Assembly: GCA_964371945.1 (NCBI GenBank)
Contig: CAYJPA010000012.1
Location: forward strand, 22,003 to 86,002
Source of the DNA: CAYJPA01 sp964371945
GTDB taxonomy: Bacteria > Chloroflexota > Chloroflexia > Thermomicrobiales > UBA6265
DNA length: 64,000 nucleotides
Direction of reading: 5' to 3'
The position numbers were made by a program, and so were the translations under genes. The notes under the pieces were generated by a model. That model worked only from the letters and a program-made list of their open reading frames with translations, did no database searches and was not told the origin of the DNA. Below, piece by piece: positions 8,700 to 17,820 of the stretch (position 1 is its first letter; each line of letters begins with the position of its first letter).

Positions 8700-8733
8700 A
8701 ATTATTGTGGTCTCGACTGTAACCACAATAATT
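8700..8733. promoter_or_regulatory. Palindromic operator of the toxin-antitoxin operon
   Basis: Perfect inverted repeat: AATTATTGTGGT at 8700-8711 and ACCACAATAATT at 8722-8733, separated by 10 bases. Its inner edge is about 20 bases upstream of the antitoxin start, the place where Phd/YefM antitoxins normally bind to repress their own operon. AT-rich arms stand out from the GC-rich surroundings. Confidence 0.7.
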
Positions 8734-8806
8734 GTAGCATCTAGACATTAGTCTGCTATCCGGTAGTCGGACGTCGAGCGTCGGCATCCGTGCATCTCCA
8801 GTAGGA

Positions 8807-10051
8807 TTGCGGCCGGTTGTTTGGAATCTTGTATGGTGCCTCGCTCTATTCGACGGCGGTTCAAGGCTTGTGGCAAAGATCCGCGATCACGTGACAACCG
8901 CATCCGCGCTGGCAACCGGCACCGAGGGCCCGCTACGCATTGCGCTCGACCGCCTTCGCCGGTATGGACTCGGCGAACGCGTGATCAAAAGCGCGCTCGC
9001 GGCTGGGCTTGCATGGTGGCTGGCGACGCTCGTCCGTGATGACCCACTCCCGGTCCTCGCACCGATCACGGCGATCTTCACGATCCAGTTGACGCTCGCT
9101 CGTTCCGTCCTCGGCTCGGCCCAGCGTGTGCTCGGCGTAAGCGCGGGCATCGCCATAGCAATGCTCGCCAACCGGGTAATCGGACTTCACTGGTGGGCCA
9201 TCAGCCTGGCGGTGCTCATTTCGCTGATTGCCGGTCTGAGACTGTTCCGGCTGGAACCGGCCGGCGTCGAACAAATGACGGTCACCGCAATGCTGGTGAT
9301 GATCGTCGGTGCGAGTGGAGACGTGCTCGGCGTTGCTGGTTACCACGCATTGGACACGCTCATCGGTACCGCCGTTGGTTTAGCCGCGAATTCGATGATC
9401 GCACCTCCCAGCCACGTACCCGCGGCTCGACTCGCGGTCCATGCCGTGGGTCGCGGGTTGATCGAGGTGATTGATTCTCTTGCTGCCGCGCTCGCCTCCG
9501 GATTGCAGCAGGAGCAGGCGTTGATCATTCTTGAACGGGCTCGGGCTGTTGCCGGCGATCTCGATGAAGTTCAGGCCGCGCTCGACCGGGCCGAAGAGAG
9601 CATGCGCTTTAACCTCCCAGGTCGCGGTCAGAAGCCAGTCCTCGCGCGTTACAGGCGAGCGAACAGCGCGATGGAGCATGCGTCTGTCCAGACCAGGGTC
9701 ATCTCGCGCACGATCGCAGATTGCGCTCATTCGGGCGGGGCCACGGGTATTGTGCCGATTTGGATTTCGCCGGGGAAGCTCGGCGTGCCACTTGCGAACC
9801 TCTTTACGGCAAGCGCGATCTACCTGGAGTATTTTCTGTCCATTGCCGACGACGCATCGGCCGTATCGTGGGATTCGTTGACCGCGACGGATGCCTTGGC
9901 CCGTCTCTCCGATGCAAAGGCCGCGGGGGTGGCAGTTTTCGACTCACTGCAACCAGATGGCTGGATTCTGATTGGAGAGGTTCTCTCGGTCACGAATCAA
10001 CTTCTGACCGATATGACAAGCACGGCCCGGGATCTGCTGACTTCCTCTTAA
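8807..10051 (+). CDS. FUSC / aromatic acid exporter family membrane protein
   Basis: Up to 414 residues. A short leader is followed by RVIKSALAAGLAWWLA and then five or six closely spaced hydrophobic helices up to about residue 200, the pattern of the FUSC/ArAE (DUF939-like) family; the second half (about 210-414) is a cytoplasmic helical domain. Family members are suspected exporters of aromatic acids or other small organics. The start is uncertain: TTG 8807 gives the longest frame, while GTG 8870 (AKIRDHV...) would remove an unlikely N-terminus. Convergent with the hydrogenase operon, 20 bases from hyfI. No partner subunit (membrane-fusion type) is nearby. Confidence 0.7.
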   Translation: MRPVVWNLVWCLALFDGGSRLVAKIRDHVTTASALATGTEGPLRIALDRLRRYGLGERVIKSALAAGLAWWLATLVRDDPLPVLAPITAIFTIQLTLARSVLGSAQRVLGVSAGIAIAMLANRVIGLHWWAISLAVLISLIAGLRLFRLEPAGVEQMTVTAMLVMIVGASGDVLGVAGYHALDTLIGTAVGLAANSMIAPPSHVPAARLAVHAVGRGLIEVIDSLAAALASGLQQEQALIILERARAVAGDLDEVQAALDRAEESMRFNLPGRGQKPVLARYRRANSAMEHASVQTRVISRTIADCAHSGGATGIVPIWISPGKLGVPLANLFTASAIYLEYFLSIADDASAVSWDSLTATDALARLSDAKAAGVAVFDSLQPDGWILIGEVLSVTNQLLTDMTSTARDLLTSS

Positions 10052-10071
10052 CGTTGGCGTTTTCGAGGTCC

Positions 10072-10602
10072 TCAGCGTTCGATCGAGATCTCGACCCGGT
10101 GGAGTTTCTGTTCCATCCGGTCCATCGCGAGCATCAATCCATGCAGAAGCGCCTGCGGTCGCGGTGGGCAACCTGGGATCCAGACATCGACTGGAAGCAC
10201 ATTGCCGACGCCGCCCGCGATGCAGTAACTTCCCTGCAACACGCCGCCGCCACAAGCACACGCCCCAACCGCAACCACTAAACCCGGTGCTGGCATCGCT
10301 TCGTGGACCATGCGCACTGCCTGCTCGAGATTTCGGGTCACGCTGCCCGTGACGAGGAGCATGTCGGCATGCCGTGGCGAAGCAACGATGTCGAATCCCA
10401 GCCGCTGGATGTCATACGCGGGTCCAAGCAGCGACTGAATCTCCCAATCGCAGCCGTTGCACGAACCAGAGTCCACCTGGCGCACTTGCAGGGAACGTTT
10501 GAGTAATCCTCGAATGCGTGCGCCGAGCTTCTCGCCGATGGCGTCCGAGTCGTCGCTCTTTGGCACCAGTTCGATCGCCGGAACGAAGTTCAAAGTGATC
10601 AT
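10072..10602 (-). CDS. hyfI: Hydrogenase-4 small subunit, HyfI/NuoB-like
   Basis: 176 residues, the electron-transfer subunit next to the NiFe subunit in group 4 hydrogenases, homologous to NuoB of complex I. Ligands for one [4Fe-4S] cluster are visible: SGSCNGCDWE (Cys48, Cys51), VGACACGGG (Cys115/117) and IPGCPPRP (Cys145). CxxC at the first site, rather than the adjacent CC of NuoB, is the hydrogenase pattern. It is the last gene of the hyf operon and its start overlaps the hyfH stop by four bases, so the two should be made together. The ~20 residues before the Fe-S region are polar; no signal peptide, so it faces the cytosol. Confidence 0.92.
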   Translation of the reverse strand: MITLNFVPAIELVPKSDDSDAIGEKLGARIRGLLKRSLQVRQVDSGSCNGCDWEIQSLLGPAYDIQRLGFDIVASPRHADMLLVTGSVTRNLEQAVRMVHEAMPAPGLVVAVGACACGGGVLQGSYCIAGGVGNVLPVDVWIPGCPPRPQALLHGLMLAMDRMEQKLHRVEISIER

Positions 10603-10964
10603 CCGGACCGCTCCCGGCTAACGATCGGACGAACGAAATGGACGGTCGTAGACAGGTCATCGGAATCAAGGACGGCCAGCTCGAATTCGTTTGTCAGCCG
10701 GATTGCGCCGCTCGCGCAGGCTTCGGCGCAGAGACCGCAAAAGACGCAGGGCGCGTCGGTCAACGACCAAGTCCAGCCACCGGGCGCTACATCAACGGCA
10801 ATTGCGCTGGATGGGCAGACTCTCGCGCACTCGCCTTCGCCGGTGCAGCTACTCGTGTCGAGCTGCACTTGCCCCCGGTAGGCGGTTGGCGCCGGCTCGG
10901 GCACGCTGGGATACCCGCGGGTCACGATCCCAGTTTTCAAACTCCGGTGAAAGACATTGACCAC
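10599..10964 (-). CDS. hyfH: Hydrogenase-4 ferredoxin subunit, HyfH-like
   Basis: 121 residues from GTG 10964, chosen because GAGGAG lies nine bases upstream; the longer frame would run back into hyfG antisense-like sequence. HyfH/HycF/NuoI-type subunits carry two [4Fe-4S] clusters that pass electrons to the small subunit. The second motif is nearly canonical (CVFCGLCAEACA: Cys73, 76, 79, 83). The first is altered: CTGEGECARVCP has Glu43 where the second cysteine of CxxCxxCxxxCP should be, leaving Cys40, 46 and 50. That cluster may be [3Fe-4S], use Glu as ligand, or be absent. Lies 25 bases after hyfG and overlaps hyfI by four bases. Confidence 0.88.
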   Translation of the reverse strand: MVNVFHRSLKTGIVTRGYPSVPEPAPTAYRGQVQLDTSSCTGEGECARVCPSSAIAVDVAPGGWTWSLTDAPCVFCGLCAEACASGAIRLTNEFELAVLDSDDLSTTVHFVRPIVSRERSG

Positions 10965-10989
10965 CTTGGAAAGCTCCTCAGATCTGGAC

Positions 10990-12585
10990 TCATCTATCCA
11001 GGCAGGCGTAACAGAGTTCGAAGCTCTTGTTGATGACCGGGAAGTCGGGAACCATGTTACCCGGAACCGAAGCCGCAACGACCGGCCAGTTCGGGAAGCT
11101 GGCAGAACGAATCCGGAGACGGTCGATTGTGCCGTCGGCTCCTGTTCGGACCCAGTGCAGATTCTCACCGCGTGGCGATTCGGTAACCGCAAATCCAACC
11201 CGATTCGCCGGGATCGTTGGCACCCGAACGGCGATTGGTCCTTCAGGCATGTTTGCCAGGATCCCGCGAATCATCGCGAACGAAACGATGATCTCGTCCA
11301 TGCGGATCAGTACCCGTGCTTCCGCGTCGCCCTCGCGTCTGGCGGGGACCGCAACGGGTTGAGGGGCATCCGCATAGTATGCATGCGGATGATCCCGCCG
11401 GGAGTCGATATCGACGCCGCTCGCGCGCGCCGCGACTCCAACCGATGCCAGTGCTCGCGCGGTTGTGGGCGACAGGATGCCAGTCGCGCGAAGCCGCTCG
11501 AGTACGGTATCGCTACCGAGCACCAGGGAGATGAAATCTCCAAACTCCTTGGCCACTCGAACAATCGTGCCTTCGATATCGCGGGCGACGCCGGCATCTA
11601 GGTCGCGTCGCACACCGCCGATCGTGCTGGTTCCGCGGAGAAACCGATTTCCGCTGACACGCTCGTTCAGCCGCTGCAACTCGTCCTTGATTCGAGCGCC
11701 GATCGATGCCCCGACCGCGAAACTAACGCCGGCACAGATGTTCCCCAGATCGCCGATATGGTTGTAAAGCCGTTCCAGCTCCAGGCAGATCGTTCTCAGA
11801 GCCCGGGCGCGGTTCGGCGCGACGACTCCAGCAATCGACTCGATCGCTTGGCAGTAGCTCACCGCATGAGAAGCCGCGCAGGCGCCGCACGTTCGTTCGG
11901 CGATCTGCAGAACGTGAGCGGCGCTCTTGCCTTCAACCAGCTTTTCGATGCCACGATGCGTGAAGAAGAGTTGGACCTCAAGGTGAAGAACCCGCTCCCC
12001 GACCGCGGCGAACCGGAAGTGTCCTGGTTCAATCACACCCGCATGGATCGGACCGACCGGAATCTCGACGATTCCCTCGCCGTGACGGTGGTGAAAGACG
12101 GTCGGCTCATGTGGGATTCGCTCCACCATTTCGCTCGCGTTGAAATCCTTACGGAGGGGAAATCGTCCTTCCGGCCAGTCGTCGCGATGGATAAGCCGAC
12201 GCGGGTCCGGATGGCCGGCCGGCACAACTCCAAACATGTCCTGTACTTCTCGTTCGTACCAGTTGGCGGCGGGAACGGCAATCGAAATCGATGGGAAGAC
12301 CGGGTCATCCGCCGGGATAGTCGTTTCGACAGTCGCCCAGGCTGCATGTGGCAATGAGAACGTATAGACGAGTCGGAATGCGCCGGTCGCTTCTCGTTCA
12401 TCGAGCCCGACCATTGTGGCCAGCCTCGAATAAGGTAGCGCCGCGACGGCGGAGCACGCACCGGCCAGGGAGTCCCGCTCGACCTCCACCCTCATTTCGC
12501 CGGGGATCCACCCCGGAATCGAAACGCCGCCCGTGGCCTCCTCGAGATTGAATGGTTCTGTGCTGCCGGCAATGCTTGAACTCAC
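10990..12585 (-). CDS. hyfG: [NiFe] hydrogenase group 4 large subunit, HyfG-like (NuoC-NuoD fusion)
   Basis: 531 residues. Residues ~25-160 match the NuoC-like domain (ANWYEREVQDMFGV) and ~170-531 the NuoD/NiFe-hydrogenase large-subunit domain. Both cysteine pairs that hold the Ni-Fe centre are present: ERTCGACAASH (Cys233, Cys236) and ELCYACLDR (Cys525, Cys528). This argues for a real hydrogenase rather than a complex I remnant. The protein stops at the Arg directly after the second CxxC, so the C-terminal peptide normally removed by a maturation protease is absent. The usual Asp-Pro before the last CxxC is Glu-Leu. It overlaps hyfF by four bases. No hyp maturation genes are in the window. 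Confidence 0.92.
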   Translation of the reverse strand: MSSSIAGSTEPFNLEEATGGVSIPGWIPGEMRVEVERDSLAGACSAVAALPYSRLATMVGLDEREATGAFRLVYTFSLPHAAWATVETTIPADDPVFPSISIAVPAANWYEREVQDMFGVVPAGHPDPRRLIHRDDWPEGRFPLRKDFNASEMVERIPHEPTVFHHRHGEGIVEIPVGPIHAGVIEPGHFRFAAVGERVLHLEVQLFFTHRGIEKLVEGKSAAHVLQIAERTCGACAASHAVSYCQAIESIAGVVAPNRARALRTICLELERLYNHIGDLGNICAGVSFAVGASIGARIKDELQRLNERVSGNRFLRGTSTIGGVRRDLDAGVARDIEGTIVRVAKEFGDFISLVLGSDTVLERLRATGILSPTTARALASVGVAARASGVDIDSRRDHPHAYYADAPQPVAVPARREGDAEARVLIRMDEIIVSFAMIRGILANMPEGPIAVRVPTIPANRVGFAVTESPRGENLHWVRTGADGTIDRLRIRSASFPNWPVVAASVPGNMVPDFPVINKSFELCYACLDR

Positions 12586-14108
12586 TTGACTGCGACCTCT
12601 CGCGATGCCGGCTCAATGATCCCCGCAATATCACTGAACAAACCCCGCACTGATTCAGGAACGTGAACGCCGAAAAGAAACATCACGACCAGTAACGGGA
12701 CGAGGGCAATAAGCGCGGTGTTGGATGCCCATCGAGAGCCTGCCTGGGCAGATCGAGTTTCGACAGCGTGCCCCGGCGCGCCATAGACCATTCCGATCAG
12801 ATGGCGTAGAAATGCCGCGAAGACCACTCCAATCAAAAGCACCACGGCAACTGACGTCGCTATCTCCCAGCGACTTCCGTTGAATCCGGCGCCCACGATC
12901 GCGATCTCACTGACGAATATGCCAAATGGTGGAGCTCCGGTGATGGCGAGCACGCCGAAAATGAGGAGCCACGCGGTGACGGGAACGATTTTGATTAATC
13001 CGCGAATCGCGGGCATACGCCGGGTTCCATATCGCTGAACAATGTCGCCCGCAATGAAAAACAGGAACGTCTTGGTCGCGGCATGGTTGAGAAGGTGGAG
13101 TAGGCCGGCGGAGATGCCGAGCGGTCCACCAATCCCGAATGCTATCGCCATCAGACCCATGTGCTCTACGCTCGAATAGGCCAGCAATCGCTTTAGGTCG
13201 CGGGCAAGGAGGATGAAAGGCACTGCAACCGCGACAGACAGCAAGCCGAAACCGAGCAGCAGGTGATTCGAGAAACTGGAATTCGTTGCAACTGTCGTCA
13301 ATGCGTGGAAACGGAGGATTCCATAGAGTGCACAGCTCAAGAGCACACCGGAAAGCATTCCGCTGACGGGAGAAGGCGCCTGACTATGTGCATCCGCGAG
13401 CCAGGTGTGAAGTGGCGCGAGTCCCGCCTTCGTGCCGAACCCGACAAGAACGAATGCGAACGCAAGCCGCATCAAGTCGGGATCGAGTTGTCTTGCGCCA
13501 CGGCTGAGCAAGCTCCAATCGAGCGATGAGGATCCACTCCCCACCCTGGCGGCGTAGTAGGTCAAGAGCACGCCGAAGAGCGCGCACGTTATGCCGACCG
13601 TGCAGAGAATCAGGTACTTCCATGCCGCCTCCAGCGACGCGCGCGAACGTGAAAACCCCACGAGCAGGGCGGAAGCCAAGGTCGTCGCCTCGACTCCCAC
13701 CCAGAGCAGTCCAAGATTATCGACACTGACTGTTGCCAGCATCGAAAGGACGAAAGCGTGAAGACCGGCGTAATAGAGGCGGATGCCGCGATCTCCTTGC
13801 GGCACAGCGCCATGCGCCAGCTCGTTCCGGAGATATCCAATGGAAGTCAAAGCGCCGGCAAACCCGACGATTCCGATCGCGCCGATCATGAGTGCCGAAA
13901 GTTGATCGACATAGAGTATGCCGCTCACAGCTTCAAACGATCCGACTCGAACGATTCTAACGACGACACCCGCCGCGAAGATCAGCGTGATCGCCGCCCC
14001 AGCTACATTGGCGCGTTCGCTCAACCTCGAGTTGGGAACGGTGAGACACGCAATGCCTGTCAAGGCTGGAATGACCATCACGGCAACAAGCCAGATCGGG
14101 TCAGTCAT
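12582..14108 (-). CDS. hyfF: Hydrogenase-4 proton-pumping subunit, HyfF-like
   Basis: 508 residues, about 14 predicted membrane helices, of the Mrp antiporter/NuoL-NuoM-NuoN superfamily. Signature segments include WVGVEATTLASALLVG, GFGTKAGLAPLHTWLADAHS and YSSVEHMGLMAIAFG, matching the family positions for the lysine and glutamate of the proton channel. It should form part of the membrane arm that couples electron flow in the hydrogenase to ion translocation. It is 45 bases after hyfE and overlaps hyfG by four bases. Second antiporter-like subunit in the operon; the third one present in E. coli (HyfD) is missing. Confidence 0.9.
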   Translation of the reverse strand: MTDPIWLVAVMVIPALTGIACLTVPNSRLSERANVAGAAITLIFAAGVVVRIVRVGSFEAVSGILYVDQLSALMIGAIGIVGFAGALTSIGYLRNELAHGAVPQGDRGIRLYYAGLHAFVLSMLATVSVDNLGLLWVGVEATTLASALLVGFSRSRASLEAAWKYLILCTVGITCALFGVLLTYYAARVGSGSSSLDWSLLSRGARQLDPDLMRLAFAFVLVGFGTKAGLAPLHTWLADAHSQAPSPVSGMLSGVLLSCALYGILRFHALTTVATNSSFSNHLLLGFGLLSVAVAVPFILLARDLKRLLAYSSVEHMGLMAIAFGIGGPLGISAGLLHLLNHAATKTFLFFIAGDIVQRYGTRRMPAIRGLIKIVPVTAWLLIFGVLAITGAPPFGIFVSEIAIVGAGFNGSRWEIATSVAVVLLIGVVFAAFLRHLIGMVYGAPGHAVETRSAQAGSRWASNTALIALVPLLVVMFLFGVHVPESVRGLFSDIAGIIEPASREVAVK

Positions 14109-14153
14109 GGCGCGAACCCTTTCGCGCGCGATTGCGGAAGATCGAATCGATTC

Positions 14154-14831
14154 TCATCCCCGTAGCGTCCTCAGCCGATCGGTATTGAGCGTGCCGAATT
14201 GACGGTTGATTTCGTGCATGACCAATCCCATCACCCCGACTCCAGTGAGCACGTCTAGTGCGACCCCGAACTCAACGGTAAAAGGCAACCCGCGTGTGGC
14301 GGCAACAGCGGCCAAATAAAGACCGTTCTCCATGGTCACGAGGCCGATTACCTGAGACAGCGCCTTCTTTCGGATCACCATGGTGAAGAGACCGAGGAGC
14401 AATAGAGCCATCGCTGCCGGCAAAGCGTTTGGCGCATCGAACCCGTGGCCCTGTGTTTGAGTGAATGGTTGGATCGCGCTGAACGACAGCGGAACGAGAG
14501 CGACCGCGAATGGAAATGCCAGCTTTACCGACACGGTCGTTTCGAGGTCGCGCTTGATGGCAAGTCGATTCAACACAAATCGAAGCATGACCGGAATCGC
14601 GATCGCTTTGACGGTAATCGCCACGGTCAAGGCAGCCCACGCCCGCCACGACGATTCAGCGAGTGCAGCGGCGGCCGCGGCGACCCCGAGCATGACGCCC
14701 TGCAGCGCCAAGAGCACGATCGCCGAATCAAGCCGGCGAACGATCGTGCCAAAGAGCGCGAGCGCAAGTAACCCGAGCGCGGCGAGATCGATGAACTTCC
14801 CAGCGGTTTCGAAGGAGATGATCTCCTCCAT
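14154..14831 (-). CDS. hyfE: Hydrogenase-4 membrane subunit HyfE
   Basis: 225 residues with six or seven hydrophobic helices, the size and topology of HyfE (which resembles a NuoK fused to an extra helical region). The C-terminal part ends with a conserved-looking LTGVGVMGLVMHEINRQFG segment. It should lie in the membrane arm between HyfC and HyfF. The start is two bases after the hyfC stop, so it is co-translated. The mycobacterial counterpart in a similar operon is called HycP. No charged catalytic motif is expected in this subunit; assignment rests on topology, length and gene order. Confidence 0.85.
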   Translation of the reverse strand: MEEIISFETAGKFIDLAALGLLALALFGTIVRRLDSAIVLLALQGVMLGVAAAAAALAESSWRAWAALTVAITVKAIAIPVMLRFVLNRLAIKRDLETTVSVKLAFPFAVALVPLSFSAIQPFTQTQGHGFDAPNALPAAMALLLLGLFTMVIRKKALSQVIGLVTMENGLYLAAVAATRGLPFTVEFGVALDVLTGVGVMGLVMHEINRQFGTLNTDRLRTLRG

Positions 14832-14833
14832 CG

Positions 14834-15763
14834 CTACCGCTCCACGACGTAGGCAGCGAGAACGGCAAGCACGCCCAGGACACTTGCAAACCCAATCAAA
14901 TCCGGAGCCCGGAAAATGCGGAGCTTCGCTACCGCTGTTTCAATCATGCCTAGCACGAGACCGAGCAGCACGATCTTGATTATGAATGCGAGCAGACCAA
15001 TTCCAAGCGATGAAAGGGATCGATCTCCGGCCTCCGCCATGCCCCACGGAAAAAAGAACGCCGAAATCAGTGACAGGAAAGCAAGTTGCTTGACCTGCGT
15101 CGCCCAGTGCAGCACGCCGAGGGAACGACCGCTGTACTCGAGGATCATCCCCTCGTGCGCCATCGTCAGTTCGAGGTGGGTATCCGGGTTGTCGATCGGC
15201 ACCCTGCTCGTCTCGGTAATCGTGGCGATCATGAGCGCGCCGAATGCGAGCACCTTGGCGACCTCGCGGCCCGGCGTACCGGTCATCGCGGTGAGATTTG
15301 TCGAGCCAATCGGCAGAGCAATGGCGAAGACAACCAGAACGATTGCCGGCTCGACCAACGCGGCAAAAGTGACTTCGCGGCTCGCGCCCATTCCACCGAA
15401 GTTGCTGGCCGTGTCAAGTGCGCCGAGTGCCAGCGCGAAGCGGGCCAGGGCAAGAAGTCCAATAAAGACGATCGCGTCGGCGGCACCTGCCAGCGCCGAG
15501 CGCTCTGAAATCGTCGGCACCAGTAGGGCCGCGGTTATGAGCGCCGCGGCATAGACCGCCGGTGCCCAGGTGAAGACCCACGATGCCTGGTCAGATTTGA
15601 CGCTCTCCCGGCTGAAGAGCTTGAACAGATCGCGATACGGCTGGATCAAACCCGGCCCCCGCCGCATCTGCCAGCGCGCTTTGCTTGTCTTGATCGCGCC
15701 ATTCGCCAGTGGCGCCATCACAAACATGAGGACGATTTGAAGAAGAAGGAGCAGCCAGTCCAT
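14834..15763 (-). CDS. hyfC: Hydrogenase-4 membrane anchor subunit HyfC (NuoH-like)
   Basis: 309 residues, about eight membrane helices. HyfC/HycD/NuoH proteins join the hydrophilic hydrogenase arm to the antiporter-like subunits. Family signatures seen: MRRGPGLIQPYRDLFKLF near the N-terminus and ITETSRVPIDNPDTHLEL, followed by the MAHEGMILEYSG loop. The start follows the hyfB stop after two bases and the stop precedes hyfE by two bases. Nothing is truncated. A chromosomal NuoH is a less likely assignment because the gene lies inside a set that includes HyfE, HyfF and a fused NuoCD-type hydrogenase subunit with NiFe cysteines. Confidence 0.9.
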   Translation of the reverse strand: MDWLLLLLQIVLMFVMAPLANGAIKTSKARWQMRRGPGLIQPYRDLFKLFSRESVKSDQASWVFTWAPAVYAAALITAALLVPTISERSALAGAADAIVFIGLLALARFALALGALDTASNFGGMGASREVTFAALVEPAIVLVVFAIALPIGSTNLTAMTGTPGREVAKVLAFGALMIATITETSRVPIDNPDTHLELTMAHEGMILEYSGRSLGVLHWATQVKQLAFLSLISAFFFPWGMAEAGDRSLSSLGIGLLAFIIKIVLLGLVLGMIETAVAKLRIFRAPDLIGFASVLGVLAVLAAYVVER

Positions 15764-15765
15764 TG

Positions 15766-17820
15766 CTATCTCGCCAGAAGGATCACGACGACGAGCGTGA
15801 TCAGCACATAACCGAGGTAGGACCGAATCGAGCCGCTCTGGAGTGGTCGAATTCTCCGAGACAAGCCAAAGAGTCCCCGGGTAAGATTGTTATAGAGAAA
15901 ACGGTCGTAAACCGGATGAACGGTCTCCTCGTACCGAACGCCCTTGACGACATAGGGGGAATCCGGGCGGTCGATCGTGATCTTGCGTTCTGGTCGGATC
16001 ATGAACTGGAAGATAAGTCGTAGTGGTTTCGCGAACGCCGTTGCCGTGTACTGCATTCCCGGTTCGATGGAGTTGCCACAGACCCAGGGCGGTGCGACCC
16101 GTTCTCGGGCTGGTCCGTTGCCCAGTCTCGCCACGATCCACGGAATTAATCCCACCAGTCCAAGCATCAAGACAATGACCATCGGCGCATATCGGCTTTC
16201 GCTCGCACTTGCGGAAATCCCACGGGCAAATAGCACCGGGGGTCTGTTTGTTGACGACGTCATCGCCGAAACAGCCGGTTCGATCAATCTCAGCAGGTAC
16301 GTTACGCCCACGCCGAACAGGAAGCAGCAGACGGCCAGCATGCCCATTCCGACCTGCATACTGATCGGAACCTCGTGGGCGAGACGCGCGGCGTCCGTCC
16401 GGGGTTGCGCCAGGAAACCGATTCCGAACGCCCGGACGAAGCAGACGACAGCGAGTGCTCCGGTCAACGCGAGGACAGCGGCTCCTACGCCCGCGAAAGT
16501 GGCGATGCGCGCTGTGCCGTCGAGCTCGCCCAGTTGCAGCAACGTTTGAAACAACAGCCACTCGCCCGCAAATCCATTAAGTGGCGGCAATGCCGAAATC
16601 GCAGCTGCTCCAATCAGCACGAAGGCAGCCGTTCGCGGCATCCCTTTGATCAAACCGCCAAGCCGTTCGAGATCCCGGGTGCCAGTTGCGGTCTGGACGG
16701 CGCCGGCTCCCAGAAACAGCAAGCTCTTGAACATCGCGTGATTCAGCAGATGAATGAAGACCGCGAAGAGCGCGAAGGATGCTGCATCGCGATTTCCCTC
16801 GTTGTAAAACATGGTGGCCGCGCCTAGTCCAAGCGTGATGATTCCCAGGTGCTCTACCGTGGAGTAAGCGAAAACCCGCTTGAGGTCACGCTCCATAAGT
16901 GCGTACAAGATGCCGAGCAACGCGGAGACCACGCCCGCGACAACAAGCACGATTCCCCACCAACGCGGGCCGGTAGCCGCGAGCTCGAAAATGATCCGAA
17001 CCAGTCCGTAGATCGCCGTTTTCACCATCACGCCGGACATCAACGCCGAAACGTGGCTCGGCGCGGCAGGGTGCGCCTTAGGCAACCAAACATGGACCGG
17101 AATCAATCCCGCCTTGGTGCCGAAACCGACCAGCGCACAGAGAAAGATCGCATCACGCTGCCACGCTCCAAGTGAAGCCGCGCCGTCGCCAATTGCAGTG
17201 AAGTCGAAGCTATTCGCGTGCTGAGCCAGCCCAAGCAGCGCAAAAATGATGAAGCCGGTCGCGATATGGGTCATCACGACGTAGGAATATGCCGCGGATC
17301 GACGGGCGTTGCTGCTGCCGTCGCCAATCACGAGCAGGAACGACACGAGCGACATCAATTCCCACGCGATCAGAAATCCGAGCACACTGTCGGCGAGCAC
17401 AAGCAGCGACATAGCTCCGAGAAACGCCGCTAGCGCGCCATCCACCCCGGCTCTGGCGGAAAGACCGGCGTGCCCATGAGCCAATTCATGCGGAGCATCC
17501 AAGTACCCGATGCCGTAGATCGCGGCGGCGACTGCCGGCAGGGATATAACCAGAAGGAAGAGAGCGGCGAGCGGATCGAGACGAAAACCGATCTGAATTC
17601 CGTCCAGGAGCTCCCAGCCGGCCAGCGTGTCAGTATCGCCACCAAGCAGCGCGTTGACTGAGATGAGGATTCCGCTCGCCGCCGCAACCGCGATCAAGGT
17701 CGACGGTACGATCGCGTTTCGCTTGCCGGTCGCCGCGATTCCGATCGTCACCGCGATCGCGATTGCATAGCCGATCGTGGGAAGAAGCATCGTCCAGGCC
17801 TGCAGATCGAAACCGTTCAT
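15766..17820 (-). CDS. hyfB: Hydrogenase-4 proton-pumping subunit, HyfB-like
   Basis: 684 residues with about 15-16 membrane helices, of the NuoL/Mrp antiporter superfamily. The recognisable core includes IAWELMSLVSFLLVIG, GFGTKAGLIPVHVWLPKAHP and YSTVEHLGIITLGLG. After the last core helices a cytosolic linker (about residues 560-650, with PPWVCGNSIEPGMQYT) leads to a final membrane helix at the C-terminus, the usual HyfB/HycC design. It is the first structural gene of the operon and overlaps the arsR stop by four bases. It should translocate protons or sodium ions during H2/ferredoxin turnover; the ion cannot be told from sequence. Confidence 0.9.
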   Translation of the reverse strand: MNGFDLQAWTMLLPTIGYAIAIAVTIGIAATGKRNAIVPSTLIAVAAASGILISVNALLGGDTDTLAGWELLDGIQIGFRLDPLAALFLLVISLPAVAAAIYGIGYLDAPHELAHGHAGLSARAGVDGALAAFLGAMSLLVLADSVLGFLIAWELMSLVSFLLVIGDGSSNARRSAAYSYVVMTHIATGFIIFALLGLAQHANSFDFTAIGDGAASLGAWQRDAIFLCALVGFGTKAGLIPVHVWLPKAHPAAPSHVSALMSGVMVKTAIYGLVRIIFELAATGPRWWGIVLVVAGVVSALLGILYALMERDLKRVFAYSTVEHLGIITLGLGAATMFYNEGNRDAASFALFAVFIHLLNHAMFKSLLFLGAGAVQTATGTRDLERLGGLIKGMPRTAAFVLIGAAAISALPPLNGFAGEWLLFQTLLQLGELDGTARIATFAGVGAAVLALTGALAVVCFVRAFGIGFLAQPRTDAARLAHEVPISMQVGMGMLAVCCFLFGVGVTYLLRLIEPAVSAMTSSTNRPPVLFARGISASASESRYAPMVIVLMLGLVGLIPWIVARLGNGPARERVAPPWVCGNSIEPGMQYTATAFAKPLRLIFQFMIRPERKITIDRPDSPYVVKGVRYEETVHPVYDRFLYNNLTRGLFGLSRRIRPLQSGSIRSYLGYVLITLVVVILLAR

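Noticed and set aside
10072..17820. Reading the operon as complex I (nuo) rather than hydrogenase
   Set aside because: The large subunit keeps both NiFe CxxC pairs, the small subunit has CNGC rather than adjacent CC, and HyfE plus a NuoC-NuoD fusion are hydrogenase-4 features.
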